Part shown: positions 10,848-22,669 of the stretch, in pieces
Layout: every line of letters begins with the position of its first letter
How positions within the stretch are numbered: position 1 is the first letter of the stretch
Assembly (NCBI GenBank): GCA_030035585.1
Contig: CM057476.1
Coordinates: 24,598,501 to 24,662,500 of the forward strand
From: Dugong dugon
Lineage: Eukaryota > Chordata > Mammalia > Sirenia > Dugongidae
Reading direction: 5' to 3'
DNA: 64,000 bases
The notes under the pieces: model-generated
The model's database searches: none
What the model was told of the DNA's origin: nothing
The model's input: the letters and a program-made list of their open reading frames with translations, nothing else
Made by a program: the position numbers and the translations under genes

Positions 10848-11485
10848 ATATTTTACTGTGTTTTAGGGGAAAGTTGCCGCAGCAAGTTAGATTCCCATTC
10901 AACAAGTCATACACAAATTGTTGTGTGACATTGGTTACTATCTGCGTTACTATCTGTGTAACGTTACTATCTGGTTACTGTCACTCTCACCATTTCCACC
11001 CTGCTTGCCCTGCTTCCATCCATCCAGTTTCCCTGCCCCTCCCTGTCTTCTTATCTTTGCTTTTGGGTAAATGTTGACCATTTGGTCTTGTATAGTTGAT
11101 TGTTTAAAGGAGCACATTCCTCACAGGTAATATTGTTTATTTTTTAGGCCCATTTATTATTTGACTAAAAGGTGGCTTCAGTTCCAGGTTAAAAGGGTAT
11201 CTGAGGGCAATAGTCTTGGGGGTTCCTCTAGCCTCTATTGATCTAGTAAGTCTGGTCTTTTTTTTTATGAATTTGAGTTTTGTTCTACATTTCACTCCCA
11301 TGCTAACCAGGACCTTCTTTTATGTCCCTGGTCAGAACGGTCGTTGTTGGTAGCCAGGCACCATCTAGTTCTTCTGGTCTCAGGGTCAAAGAGGCTGTGG
11401 TTCCAGTGGGCCATTAGTCCTGTAGACTAATTTATTCCTTGAGTCTTTGGCTTCCTTCACTCTCCTTTGCTCCAGATGGAAAGAG
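10848..11485 (-). mobile_element. L1 3'-UTR copy, older and diverged
   Basis: Shares CTTTGCTTTTGGG, TTAAAAGGGTATCTGAGGG, GCCAGGCACCATCTAGTTCT and GGCCATTAGTCCTGTAGACT with the other copies, but with many substitutions. It holds a local triplication of an 11-mer at 10934-10973. Confidence 0.8.
10934..10973. repeat. Three spaced copies of GTTACTATCTG
   Basis: Identical 11-mers start at 10934, 10946 and 10963 inside the L1 3'-UTR copy, where sister copies have one comparable segment. This fits local slippage duplication. Confidence 0.85.
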
Positions 11486-11738
11486 ACTAATAGTTGTATC
11501 TTAGTAAAAGATATTTTAAGCTATACTAGTTTCTCTTATCTGGTTAGTCTCCATTGTATAGTTGCAATATGATCAGTAATTTACATGTTAGACATGCTGT
11601 ATGGATACATTTTGATAGAATGTAAGACTTAAGCTATGGAATGTAAATTTGATTGGATTTGTATGAAAGGTGAGTTCTTAACACATGATTTTAGATAAAT
11701 ACACATGTAGGTGCATGTTATATATATACTATATATTA

Positions 11739-11941
11739 GGAGCCCTGGTGGTGCAGTGGTTAAAGCGCTCAGCTGCTAATCAAAAGGTCAGTGGTTCAAA
11801 CCCACCAGCTGCTCCACAGGACAAAGATGTAGCAGTCTGGTTCTGTAAAAATTTACAGCCTTGGAAATCCTATGAGACAATTCTACTCTGTCCTATAGGG
11901 TCACTATGAGTTGAAATCTACTTGGCAGCAGTGGGTTTGGG
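11739..11941 (+). mobile_element. AfroSINE (long type)
   Basis: AGGAGCCCTGGTGGTGCAG head, box B GGTTCAAACCC near 11794, GTAAAAATTTACAGCC middle and ATAGGGTCACTATGAGTTG end, closing with GTGGGTTTGGG and no long T tail. Confidence 0.92.
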
Positions 11942-12109
11942 TTAGTGTATATTATACACGCTTTAGTGTGTATGTATCGTACACACACACATGCTTTTAT
12001 AAAATCATAGTGACTTGCAAATTAACTTCATTCTGCTTTGTCCACTTTTATCTATGAAGATTGTGTAACTAAATGACCACCTTAAACCAATTTAAGCCAA
12101 AACAAAGTG

Positions 12110-12345
12110 AGAGAAATTTCAAATTTTGTCAAATTATATGTCTGCATAGAGAAATACTGGCAATATATAAACTAAAATGAAATTGATGGCCTCTGGGTGA
12201 TAGGATTAAAGGATGAGTTATATTTTTTGCCGGACTTTTATATATTTTTAAAATTTTATAGAATGAATGAATATGCTTCAATCAAAGTAATATAAATCTT
12301 TAAAATAAATATAGTTTAAATTTTTGAAAGAAACATTTTAACTCT
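12110..12345 (+). mobile_element. Old L1M 3' end
   Basis: The order TGGCCTCTGGGTGATAGG, TTTATATATTTTTAAAA, GAATATGCTTCAATC and an A-rich end matches the 3' terminus shared by many old L1M subfamilies. Confidence 0.55.
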
Positions 12346-12589
12346 TTTATCCCAACTTTTAGTTGAGAAGTATCTATTTTATTTGATTAATGAATGTGAT
12401 AAGTATATTTAGCATAAAGTATTTAAGAGGGGTAGTCTCAAACTTAACTGTAAAGTAACTTTTAAATACTATTACCTTTTTATTCCACATTATAATAACA
12501 TGATAATAATGCACTAAGAACATAGTTTTTTTTTAAACTAGACCATATATAGCAATTAAGAAATTCAACACACAAAAACAGGAATAAAA

Positions 12590-13085
12590 CAGAAACGTGT
12601 ATACCAATGTCAATGGCAGAACTTTTCAAAATAGCCAAAATGCAGAAACAATTGAAATGTCCATCAACAGACGAATGAACAAACAAAACATGGTGTATAC
12701 ATACAGTGGAATATTATTCAACCATAAAGAGAAATGAAGTCCTCAACATGGATGAATCTTGAAAACATACTGAGTGAAATAAGTCAGTTGCAAAAGGATA
12801 AATACTGTGTGATCTTACTTATATGAAATAAACAAATATATAGAAACCAAAAATTATTAGTTACCAGGGGTGGGAGGGAGAGGGATAGGGGAAGTTTTCG
12901 CTTAGGGCGGGTACTGAGTTTATGTTAATGGTAGTGGGATTACTTGGTAAAGGATATGGAGAATGGGTGCACAACTTGAAGAATGTTATCGGTGTCACTT
13001 AATTGTACGTGTAGAAATTGGTGAATGTTTTCTTGTGAATTTCTGTGAATATTTTCACTACCATTAAAAAGAAATTAAACATACA
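12590..13085 (+). mobile_element. Old L1M 3' region
   Basis: Contains AAAATAGCCAAAATGCAGAA, TGTCCATCAACAGACGAATG, GAATATTATTCAACCATAAA and a TTAGTTACCAGGGGTGGGAG segment, the classic L1M 3' coding/UTR order. Confidence 0.88.
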
Positions 13086-13191
13086 AAACAGTTTTAGCTC
13101 TTAGAAACCAAAGATAGATTACTTTTTATTGCAGTTTTTAACCATATTCACAGCACAAATACATACCAAAATTTACTAACATTAAAGTGGC

Positions 13192-13673
13192 TGTCGTGGA
13201 TTGAATTATGTCCCCCAAAAAATGTGTGTATCAATTTGACCAGGCCGTGATTCCTGGTATTCTGTGGTTTTCCTATAAATTGTAAATCCGGCCTCTATGA
13301 TGTTAATGAGGGAGGATGGGCGGCAGTTGTGTTAGTAAGGCAGGACTCAGTTTACAAGATTGGACTGTATCCTGAGGCAATGTCTAGAGATATAAAAGAC
13401 AGAAGTGAGCAGTGAGATAGGGGGACCTCATACCATCAAGAAAGCAGTGCCAGGAGCAGAGCGCGTCCTTTGGACAGGGGTCCCTGCACTGAGAAGCTCC
13501 TAGTCTGGGGGAACACTGATGAGAAGGCCGACAGAGAGAGAAAGACTTCCCCTGGAGCTGACACCCTGAATTTGGATTTTTAGCCTACTTTGACTGTGAG
13601 GAAATAAACTGCTCTTCATTAAAACCATCCACTTGTGGTATTTCTCTTATAGCAGCACTAGATGACTAAGACA
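13192..13673 (+). mobile_element. Solo LTR, MaLR/ERVL-like, 5-bp target duplication
   Basis: A 482-bp element starting TGTCGTGGATTG and ending ACTAAGACA, flanked by GTGGC at 13187-13191 and 13674-13678. A TATAAAA box lies at 13391 and a polyadenylation signal AATAAA at 13603-13608, so U3 and R are in + orientation. The 5-bp duplication and the GATTGAATTATGTCCCCC start fit ERVL-MaLR. No internal retroviral sequence is present. Confidence 0.88.
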
Positions 13674-13678
13674 GTGGC

Positions 13679-14799
13679 TTATTTGGCATAAGCTTAAACT
13701 AGTTAAAAAATGCAAAGACCTCATAAGAAAAGAATCAAGAAGTCTGATAAATTCCAAAAGAAACAAAATTTACCCATGTTATTATGACTTTGCAATTAAC
13801 TGAGCAGCTTTTTTTCTTCCTCTATTGTTTTCGTGTACTGATCTCAAAATAACCCCAATTCCTGTTTGCATTTATCTTCAATTCATTCGTTAGCCATTTG
13901 AACTTGGAACAAAGACAGTACCCATTTGACTTTAGAGATTGATGCATTGTAAGACTCTCAGGGCATTAGTCAACATTAGGATTATTTTAGGCTTCTGGAA
14001 GATGCTACATGTTGTACTCTTTGTAGACTTTAAAATATTTTGCCTTTCTAGTAATCTATTGTAATTCAGTATTTCAAAGTGTATTTTAATACTGGAAAAA
14101 GACATCTGAGCAATAAAAAATGCGATATTTTTGAAGCGTTCATTAAAACTGTAAAATGTTATTTTCTCTACTCTGGTCATTTTATAGAGGACCTTGATTG
14201 TAGACCCTGTTTATTAAAGACTCCTGTATGCATAAATCAGTTTTGACATTTTCTTTGGTCTAATGATAATGCCACTTTTAATAATTATTATAGTAAGTTC
14301 CAATTAATGAGAATTGTTACTTCAGATTAGGTTCCTTCTAATTAGTACTTTGTCGTTTTACATCATCACAAAATGGTGTTTTCTGATCTGTAATTAAGGA
14401 ATAGTTCCATTTATGGACTATTAACACATGGTTCATTAACACATGAAAAGAAATACAATGGCTCACACCCTTCTTGGGAATTGCAAAGTTTTTTTTTTTT
14501 TTTTGTTGTTGTTGTTAAAAGGAAAAGCTTGCCCCGCTTTAGGGGAATGATGGTGGCAGATTTCTTGTCCAGGACACTTACGTTAGGTTTTATATTTAGG
14601 AAAAAGATGTTTGGAAAGAAAAGAAGTTGACATTGAAATGAAACGAAGTGTGGTAATCATAAGGCTCCAAATGAGTGAATTTGGAGGCTTTAAGGAGAAG
14701 TTTGGGATGCCTCAGCAGATAATCACTCTATAAATAATTAAAGACAAAGACGATCACATTTCATAGAATAGGAGCTTACAGTGTTACAGTTGTACAGTA
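13679..14799. other. Intron; poly(T)-(GTT)n at 14489-14516
   Basis: Apart from the T/GTT tract no repeat or gene was recognised; the 82-codon minus frame near 13932 lacks domain signals. Confidence 0.5.
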
Positions 14800-14960
14800 T
14801 CTTACGAGGTCACTTAACCCAATCACTCACTTTAGAAATGATGAAATTGAGGCCCAGGAGGCGAAGTAATTCAAGTTCATGCAGCTGGTGAGTAACAAGG
14901 CTAGGACCAGCCCAGGGTTGCCTTCCTCCCTATCCAGTGTTGTAGTTCACTACCATAGAT
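14800..14960 (-). mobile_element. MIR fragment
   Basis: On the + strand GATGAAATTGAGGCCCAGGA followed by GTTCATGCAGCTGGTGAGTA is the reverse of the MIR core. Confidence 0.85.
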
Positions 14961-16484
14961 AGTTACTGTCTTAGTCACTGCCATCAGGAAGACTCATTTA
15001 GTCTAGATGGCCTGCAGGAAACATGATTGTGATTGAACCGGAGGCTGCAAAATTTATTGCCCTTAGGCTTGTCAAAAGTTTGGTACAAAATTGTTTGACA
15101 GAACTTTAATTCCTTTCACCAAAATTAACAAAACAAATGATAAACACTCATAAGGATTTTTATATTTGACATGTAAAATGCTTCTCAAATAAAATGTTAT
15201 TTGGGATGAGGAGCCCAAAGGTAACTTAAGAGACATTTTTGGAAGCAGATGCAGGTGCTACAAACTTGTGAATAGAGACATAAAATGATCAGGTCAGAAT
15301 TGAGTGTGGGCAGAACAATGAACATAACCTAGTTCATTTTCATGTAGAAGTCTTCCCTTGACGTCACCGGGTAAGGGGACATTTGTATCTCATCATTGGA
15401 AATGCTTTCTCTCCTGTTGCAATATGAGAAAAAACAGCTGAAAGAATCAAGTTTTGAGTGGCTACTGATGTCTGAAGACTATTTTGATTTCAAGTGTACT
15501 GTCATCTCTATGGTAAGTTATATCTATTTATGTTGAAATCAAGAAGCCTTCACCCTGGAGGATGACTGATATAGCAGGAAGAGATCACATTTCCAAGCCT
15601 CCCTTTTGGTTTTTATTACAAGGTATATTTACAGTTGTTACTTTTGTCCACTTTTTAAAAACTTTTCAAATTGTTTGAAATACACAAGAGTCTGAATGAT
15701 TTTTAAATACACTAAATCGACTCTTGTAATTTAAAAATGTATTACTTTTGTTTGCATTGGCCCTGCTTATTGCACTTAAATATTTCTCCAGGAAAGACCT
15801 CTTCTGATCTGTGTCCTTCCTGGCAAATGAAATCAGTGTAAGCACTTGAATTTCAAATGTGTGTTTTTTACATTTAAATTGTTGTTTTCTGCTGTAGGAA
15901 GAGCTCATGGAAAGCATCTATAGTTCATAAGGCTGGACTCTTGCAGTGGAATTAGAGGCCATTAGAACTATTGGTCTTATTTCTAACTGAATTAGTTAAC
16001 TGCCTGTTAAGGTTCAGAGCTTATTGACCAATAGGCATTTATTACCCTGGCCCTAATGACACAATGATTTCCATTAAATTCTAGAGTTTATGGAAATAAA
16101 AAAGTGATCTTGCTAAGAAAGTGGTTAGTGGTTGCATTTAATTATTAGGATTAATTAGGCATTTAAATGTGGATATAAAGTATGTTCTAAAAACAAGTAT
16201 TTCTGTTTTGTTGCTCTGAGCCATTTGTGCTGAAGGGAATGAAGATTTTGTTGTTGTGGTTTTGAGAGTACTGCTGGTTCTCTTGTTTCACAGAATGTAT
16301 GCACTGAAGTTACTGAGCCATGTCTGTAGAAAGTACTTATTCGTATTACAAGATATTTGGGAGTTTATTATTTTCCATTAATAATATTCAGGATTATTTT
16401 GAAAATAATCAATGTGGTTGGCATAGAATATTAAAGGTGCTCATCTGGAAGCTTAAGAAGATGATTTGACTTTTTTTCAAGAGC
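14961..16484. other. Intron, nothing recognised
   Basis: About 1.5 kb of AT-rich sequence without assignable repeats or coding frames longer than 83 codons. Confidence 0.5.
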
Positions 16485-16627
16485 TTTTAATGTATTGACA
16501 CAGTGGCTGCAACATTGGGCTCAAACACAGCAACAGTTGGTGAGGATAGTGCAGGACTGGGCAGTGCTTCGTTTTGTTGTATGTAGTGTTGCTATGAGTT
16601 GTAACCGACACCTAACAACAACAACAT
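16485..16627 (+). mobile_element. RTE LINE 3' fragment
   Basis: GACACAGTGGCTGCAACATT, TGAGGATAGTGCAGGACTGG and a CACCTAACAACAACAACA end match the 3' terminus of the RTE copies at 25 kb and 56 kb. Confidence 0.85.
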
Positions 16628-17459
16628 ATCCATTACTAATATATTTTTATTTATGAAATTTTGTGTTTAACTAGGATTATTTACATAAGGTAACAAAGTA
16701 GGGGCTTTGTACATTATTTTTTGAACTTGTGGTGGTTAAAAATGTATCTTAGCTAGTTAATATATTTATCAAAAATGAATGTATCTTGAAAAAAGGTAGA
16801 AAGGATGACAGATTGAGTGGAACCTAGTTTTGAAGGTTTTGGGATTCTATTACATTAAAAATTGATGTGAGATGTGAATATTCATCTCAAAGACCATTTG
16901 AAATGATAAGCTGCACAATCAGAGCTACTTCTCTGTAGAAGACTTATTTGCAAGTGTCAGCTAACATTCCTTTCAAACAACTTGAAATGAGTTTCTTAAT
17001 TTGCTTTAGAAGTGTTATTTCAGAAAGTTGATGCACCTGAGTTTCATTTGCATTTCCTCTGGACGGAATAAATCCACTTCATTGATATTAGTTTGTATAA
17101 TTTCTCCCCAAGGAGCAGTGTATCTTTTTCAAACTCAGTGACCCAAGGGCATTGTGGGTAAAGCTTCCTCGGTTAAATTCTTATCTGTCCTGGCTGGGGA
17201 GCAGGCTCAACCACATAAAAGTTATAAATGTGGATCTAGTCTCTGGATTTCAGCGTGAAAGCCAGAAAGGAGGGGGAAATTGAGAGTTTGAAAAGACATT
17301 GAGTTCAAGGAATGAATTTGGAAAAGCAGAATGAGAGTACTGCTAGTGGAATAGAATTCTTTAGTTAATAAATACTTATTGATAGAGAAATTAATCTGTG
17401 TTAGGCTATATATATGGATATGAATTTAAAAAATGTCCCCTGCCTTTGAAGAACTGATT
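16628..17459. other. Intron, nothing recognised
   Basis: AT-rich; no repeat family or gene signal identified. Confidence 0.5.
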
Positions 17460-17575
17460 TCCTGTTAATCTGTTCATTTATTCATTCAAAATTCATTGGG
17501 AACTTTCTCTGTGTCAGACACCATACGGGCGATACAAAGATGAAGACATTGTCTCTGCACTCTGGGAGCTTTCGG
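17460..17575 (-). mobile_element. L2 3' fragment
   Basis: ATTCATTCAAAATTCATTGG, CTGTGTCAGACACCATACGG and GATACAAAGATGAAGACA are the reverse of an L2 3' end. Confidence 0.78.
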
Positions 17576-17654
17576 GTGTGAAACATATTCCTGACATTTC
17601 CATTTGGAACTCAGAAAAGATGTCCCCTTATAAATGCTTTTTTAAAGGAAGCTG

Positions 17655-17895
17655 CATGCTGTAGGATTGGAGTCTTGGCTTTGGATCTAGCAGTCCAGGG
17701 TTTAAATCTCTGCTGTGTCACTTACAAGCTATTACCCTGGGCAAGTTACTTAACTTTTATCAATCTCAAGATCCTTATCTTTAAAGGAAGACATAATAAT
17801 CTACCTTGCAGGATTACTAATATTAAATAAGATTTCTTCTGTGAAAGTGCCTGTCACACACTAACAAATGTCAGTTCCATTTCTTCCCCTTTCTG
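17655..17895 (+). mobile_element. MIR copy, nearly full length
   Basis: Head GGATTGGAGTCTTGGCTTTG, CCAGGGTTTAAATCTCTGCT (box B), CTTACAAGCTATTACCCTGG core and GGATTACTAATATTAAAT in order. Confidence 0.88.
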
Positions 17896-18139
17896 TAATA
17901 TTACTTGTCTGTAATTCAGTGACATTTTGTATGTAAGCTGGATGGAGAGTATAACCATCCTTTGTGGCATAATTTTCTAATGGAAAAAAAATGCTTAAAA
18001 CACTCCAAACAATTGACTTGAGAATGAACTTTTAGAACACAACTTGTAACTTGAGGAAGACTCATATTCAGTTTTTGCATACACTTGTTCATATATTACT
18101 TTGAAACAACTCTTTAATTCCTTAATGTGTAGGTTTTAC

Positions 18140-18260
18140 ATGTCTCCCCAGCTTGATTGTATGCATTTTGCAGGGTGAGATTAGCTATCTCTTCTTATAT
18201 ACCCCTGTAGTACTGAATACATTGTACACAGTAGGTAGAGAACACATTCTTGATGAAAGG
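18140..18260 (+). mobile_element. L2 3' fragment
   Basis: CTCCCCAGCTTGATTGTATG and TGTACACAGTAGGTAGAGAA follow the L2 3' end order. Confidence 0.65.
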
Positions 18261-18711
18261 GAAACAGTTACAAAAAAATTGCCAAAGATATGTTTTATGG
18301 AAAATATAAAATAATTTTAATTCTGCAATTAAAAATTTGTCAACAAATAATACTAGAAAATGTTTCCACTTACAAATTTCATTAAAAAGAGAGTTTAAAT
18401 GACAAAGGGAACAATATTAGCAATTTGTGATCTTTGGAAAAGATGCAGGATCAAATCAATGCTGCAGAAAATATACCTGTCAAATGCCACACCTGAATTA
18501 TGTGGTACAAGGGACTGTAAGAGGTCAAAGAAGTCCGTAAACCTGGAGCTGTTTAATTGAGGCACCACTTGTCTGTGAATGTTACTCTTTCTGCAATATT
18601 ACCAAGACCTGAATTTATTAATAGAGTTATGTAGTTGTATGGTTACTGATTACAGTTGTGTTTGGTGGTTATGCTTATTTTCAAATGATTTTGTAAGATA
18701 TAGATAATCCC
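18261..18711. other. Intron, nothing recognised
   Basis: No repeat or gene signal; ends at the target duplication of the composite L1. Confidence 0.5.
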
Positions 18712-18727
18712 AGGAAATAGGTCATTT

Positions 18728-19948
18728 AAAAAAAATTTTTTTTTAATTGTACATTAGGTGAAGGTTTACAGAACAAATAGTTTCTCAGTAAACAGTCAGT
18801 ACACATATTGCTTTATGATATTGGTTAACGACCCCACAACATACCAACACTCTCTCTTCTCGACCTTGGAGGACCTTATTTTTTTTTGGTGAAAACATAC
18901 ATAGCCAAAGATACACCATTTCAAAAATTTCTACATGTACAATTCAGTGACATCGATTACATTCTTCCAGTTGTGCTGCTGTTCTCACTATCCTTTTCCA
19001 AATTATTCCCTCATCATTATCTTCAACTCACTGTCCCCTAGGCTTCCCATCAAACCTTTTGAGTTGCTGTTGTCAGTTTGATCTCATATAGATAATTCTT
19101 TTATTGTGTGTGTGTGTGCTTTAGATTATGGTTTACAGAAGAAAATAGTTTTTCATTAAACAGTTAGTACACATATTGCCCTATGACAATGCTTAACAAC
19201 CCCACGACATACCAACACTGTCCTTTCTCAACCTTGGGTTCCCTATCACCAGCTTTCCTGTCCCTTCCTGCCTTCTAGTCCTTGTCCTTGGACTGCTGTG
19301 CCTCGTTAGTCCCGTTTTGTTTTATGGGGCTGTCCAATCCCCGGCTGAACGGTGAACCTCAGGAGTGACTTCATCACTCAGCTAAAAGGGTGTCTGGGGG
19401 CCATACTCATGGGGTTTCTCCAGTCTCTGTCAGGCCAGTAAATGTGTGTGTTAGAATTTTTTTTCTACATCCTTCTTCAGCTCTGTCTGGGACCCTCTGT
19501 TGTGATCCCAGTCAGAGCAGTCAGTGGTGGTAGCCAGGCACCATCTAGCTGTACTGGACTCAGTCTGGTGGAGGCCTTGGTAGCTGTGGTCCATTAGTCC
19601 TTTGGAATAATCTTTTCCTTGTATCCTGTTCTCTTCATTCTCCCTTGCTCCTGAAGGGGTGAGACCAGTGGAGTATCTTAGATGGCTGCTCACAGGCTTT
19701 TAAGACCCCAGACGCTACTCACCAAGGTAGAACGTAGAACGTTGTCTTTATAAACTGTATTATGCCAATTGAGCTATATGTTCCCGAGACCATGGTCCCC
19801 ACAGCCCTCTGTCCAGAAATTCAGTCCCTCCGGGAGTTTGGATGTGTCTATGGAGCTTCCATGACCTTTTCTTGTACAAGTTGTGCTGGCTTCCCCAGTA
19901 TTGTGTACTGTCTTACCCTTCACCAAAGTTACCACTTATCTATTGTCT
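18728..19948 (-). mobile_element. Composite L1 insertion, 16-bp target duplication
   Basis: Three L1-derived blocks lie in one orientation. Block 1, 18728-18885, is a short 3'-terminal piece of the young L1 3' UTR. Block 2, 18886-19104, is an older L1 3' UTR (GTGAAAACATACATAGCC start). Block 3, 19105-19948, is a longer young 3' UTR. The outer flanks AGGAAATA(G/A)GTCATTT at 18712-18727 and 19949-19964 match at 15 of 16 bases, so the whole 1.2 kb appears to have landed as one unit. Confidence 0.75.
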
Positions 19949-19964
19949 AGGAAATAAGTCATTT

Positions 19965-20983
19965 TAACTACACTGATATTACACCTGAATAAAATTTCTG
20001 AACGTTTCTCAATCAAAATAATTTAAGTTTCTTGTTATATAGGAACTGTTACGCCATTCTGATGGCTTTTTTGAAAGATAATTCATTTGCCCCATCCCTG
20101 CTGTTTCTTTTTTTGGAATTGCTACCAAAATTTCATAGGAATACATCACCGATAGGATTATTAGGCTGATGAATGAGTGTCCCATGCTCATTGGCAGACA
20201 CTAAGTAGGCTATAAGCAAACTGAAATTCATTGAATCTTAGCAGAGCTATTAAGAAAATAAGTACAAATTGTCAGGAGAAGAGAGATTTGTTCTTTAACA
20301 TCATTACTTGACTCTTGGGTAAGAAATGTTAGGCAAGAAAGAGACTGTTTCAATTTGTCGTCCTCCTGAGACTGGGAGAGGCTATCTGCAGTGCTGAAAT
20401 AAACCATTCCTTTCTATAAGCAGAGAAAATGAGAAAATGGTTTATGCCCAGATTGGTCCATTTAGTTAGGAGGACAGTCACATAAATAACTACCTAAGAA
20501 AACAAAAACAAAGAAAGAAGATGGAAACCTGAGTCTCTGGCATAGACCTTTCAGGGTTAAAGTCTCTGTAACTAGTCTGTGCACAACAGAACTGTATGTT
20601 TAGGACAACTGTAATGTGCTAAAAGGAAGACATTGTAAACTTTAACCTCTCTTTACCTTAGGTTTTCCATCTATAAAATTAAAGTCGTTTTCTTTTCATG
20701 TCTCAGAGAGGAAAGCTTGATTAGCTCATGATTGAAAAAAAGGTCTGGCATCAAGGAGTTATAGAGTTGTAATGAGGATAGTAATGTCATTACTGAACAT
20801 GTGTCAGCAGTGTGATGTGACTATTTAGAAGTGCATAAGATCCTGGGATTTACACAGAGAAACATAGCAAGTATCAGCTCTACTTATTGACATCAAGTCC
20901 TATTTATTAGGTTTCTGTGACTTAACTCTTTTTAAGTGTCCCACATATAAATCTTTTTAAGATTTATATCTATATTAGTATAT
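19965..20983. other. Intron, nothing recognised
   Basis: No assignable repeat or gene. Includes a perfect small inverted motif around 20938-20963 (AAATCTTTTTAAGATTT). Confidence 0.45.
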
Positions 20984-21030
20984 CGCTGTGAGTCAGAATC
21001 CACTCGATGGCAATGGATGTGGGTTTTTTT
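20984..21030 (+). mobile_element. AfroSINE 3'-end fragment
   Basis: TATCGCTGTGAGTCAGAATC, CACTCGATGGCAATGG and GGGTTTTTTTGG form the SINE tail only. Confidence 0.75.
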
Positions 21031-21099
21031 GGTTTATATTAGTGTATAGAATTTGCAGGAGAATCTTTGTGGTAATAGGACAGCAGGAAGAAAGTGAGA

Positions 21100-21310
21100 G
21101 GCAACATGATACAGGTGAAAGACCATAGATTTTGACATCAGTCCACCCTGAGATTGACAGTTCAAGCCCAGAAAGAGGTGTATCAGAAGATAGGCCTGGT
21201 GATCTGTTTCTGAAAGATCACAGCCTTGAAAACCCTATGGAGCAGTTAAACTCTGCACACATGGGGTCGCCATGAGTCACAGTCAACTCAACGGCAACTA
21301 ACAACAACAA
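21100..21310 (+). mobile_element. AfroSINE, older type
   Basis: Box B GACAGTTCAAGCCC, old-type block GAAAGATCACAGCCTTGAAA, ACACATGGGGTCGCCATGAG, and an RTE-like tail ACGGCAACTAACAACAACAA. The head is degraded. Confidence 0.8.
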
Positions 21311-21619
21311 TAGCTGTGCAACTTGGGGAGGTTTCTTTACCTGTCTGAACTCAGGTTTCTTATTTTAAAAATGGGAATAATAATGCCTACTTTCCAAGGT
21401 TCTTTTGGGAACTAAATGACATGTCTCGTGCTGTTCTTTCCCAGCACAATACCCTTCTTTGAATCCACGAGCATGCCAAGCTCTTTCCATTCTCAAGACT
21501 CCTTCCTCCAGTCCTCTTTCCTCCGATGGCTTTTTACTATCCTTAGCTCTCCGTGTAGACAGCACCTTATAAATCAGGTGTCTCTCCTCCCCAACTGTCC
21601 TTTATTACAAACATGTTTT

Positions 21620-21810
21620 GTTTCTTTATTGAGCTTCCACAATTTATTTTGTTTTTTTTGTCCGTGTGTTTGTGTCCTGCCTGTCTCTTGCACTAGATAT
21701 GAGCTTTAGAAGGGCAGGGACCATGTCTATCTCTCCCCACCTTGAATTTTCACTGGCACAGTGCCTAGCACAGAGCTGTCATGCAAATATTGGTTTAAAG
21801 AATGAGTGCA
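21620..21810 (+). mobile_element. L2 3' fragment
   Basis: GGGCAGGGACCATGTCTATC, CACAGTGCCTAGCACAG and a GAATGAGTGCATGAATG end are the L2 3' terminus. The stretch 21311-21619 before it shows nothing. Confidence 0.82.
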
Positions 21811-22669
21811 TGAATGTAAATCACCTGAAAGAGTGCTGGGTAAATTAGTAGGCACTCAATGAATAGTAGTTATTATGGTTATTGTTAGTGATTGTACCTC
21901 TGCTTATGGGTGTAGGTATCCATTCTTTATCTGTTTCCTGCCTTGGAGCTCCAGGAGAATGTAATGAACACCTGCACATTTGCCACTTTACTGGGAGTCA
22001 GAGCCAAAAGGAAAATGGTTTCCTTTTTTTCTAATTAAAACAAATATATCCACTTCTACCAATTGTTTGTATTTAATAATCTCATAATTTAATATTTTTA
22101 GCTTTAAGTAATACACATTTATATAAATATAACTTTTATTCCACAGTGGTTTTCATTATTTGTCTTAGACAAAGCACACGATTTCATTTTTATATATTCT
22201 TTTCATTTCACAAGAGGGCATGCAGTGTGTGCACATGTACTTTTCATTAAGATGCCCAAAGTCGCCTTTACTTTTAAAAACACCTTTAATTTTTTTTTTC
22301 TTGTCATACATAGGAGTCACAATCTTGAATCAATTTTTATAGATTTATCCTTTGACTTTATTTGGGTTGTAATTTGTCCCATTTTGGAGAAATTGGTGAA
22401 TGGGCTGAATGTTAGTAACAAAACTCAGAACTGAAAAATAAAAAGTTAAAATAGACTTGCAAAGAAACGTAACAACTTTAATCTGTTCATAAAGTCTCTC
22501 TGACCTTGCTTTCTTCTGATAGTATAGGCCAGTAAAAGGTGACTGTCTTCATTCTTTGTTCCTCATTTTAATCAGCATTCTCATCTTGACTGACTTATTT
22601 TGTGAAAATAACAAGTTTACATGCCAGTGCTTGGGCTAATACATATATTCTTTCTGCCCTCTCCCCCTT
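21811..22669. other. Intron, AT-rich, nothing recognised
   Basis: No repeats or gene signals assignable; strongly A/T-rich around 22050-22210. Confidence 0.5.

Noticed and set aside
20938..20963. Small inverted motif as an RNA hairpin or terminator
   Set aside because: A short AT-rich palindrome in intron; expected by chance at this composition.
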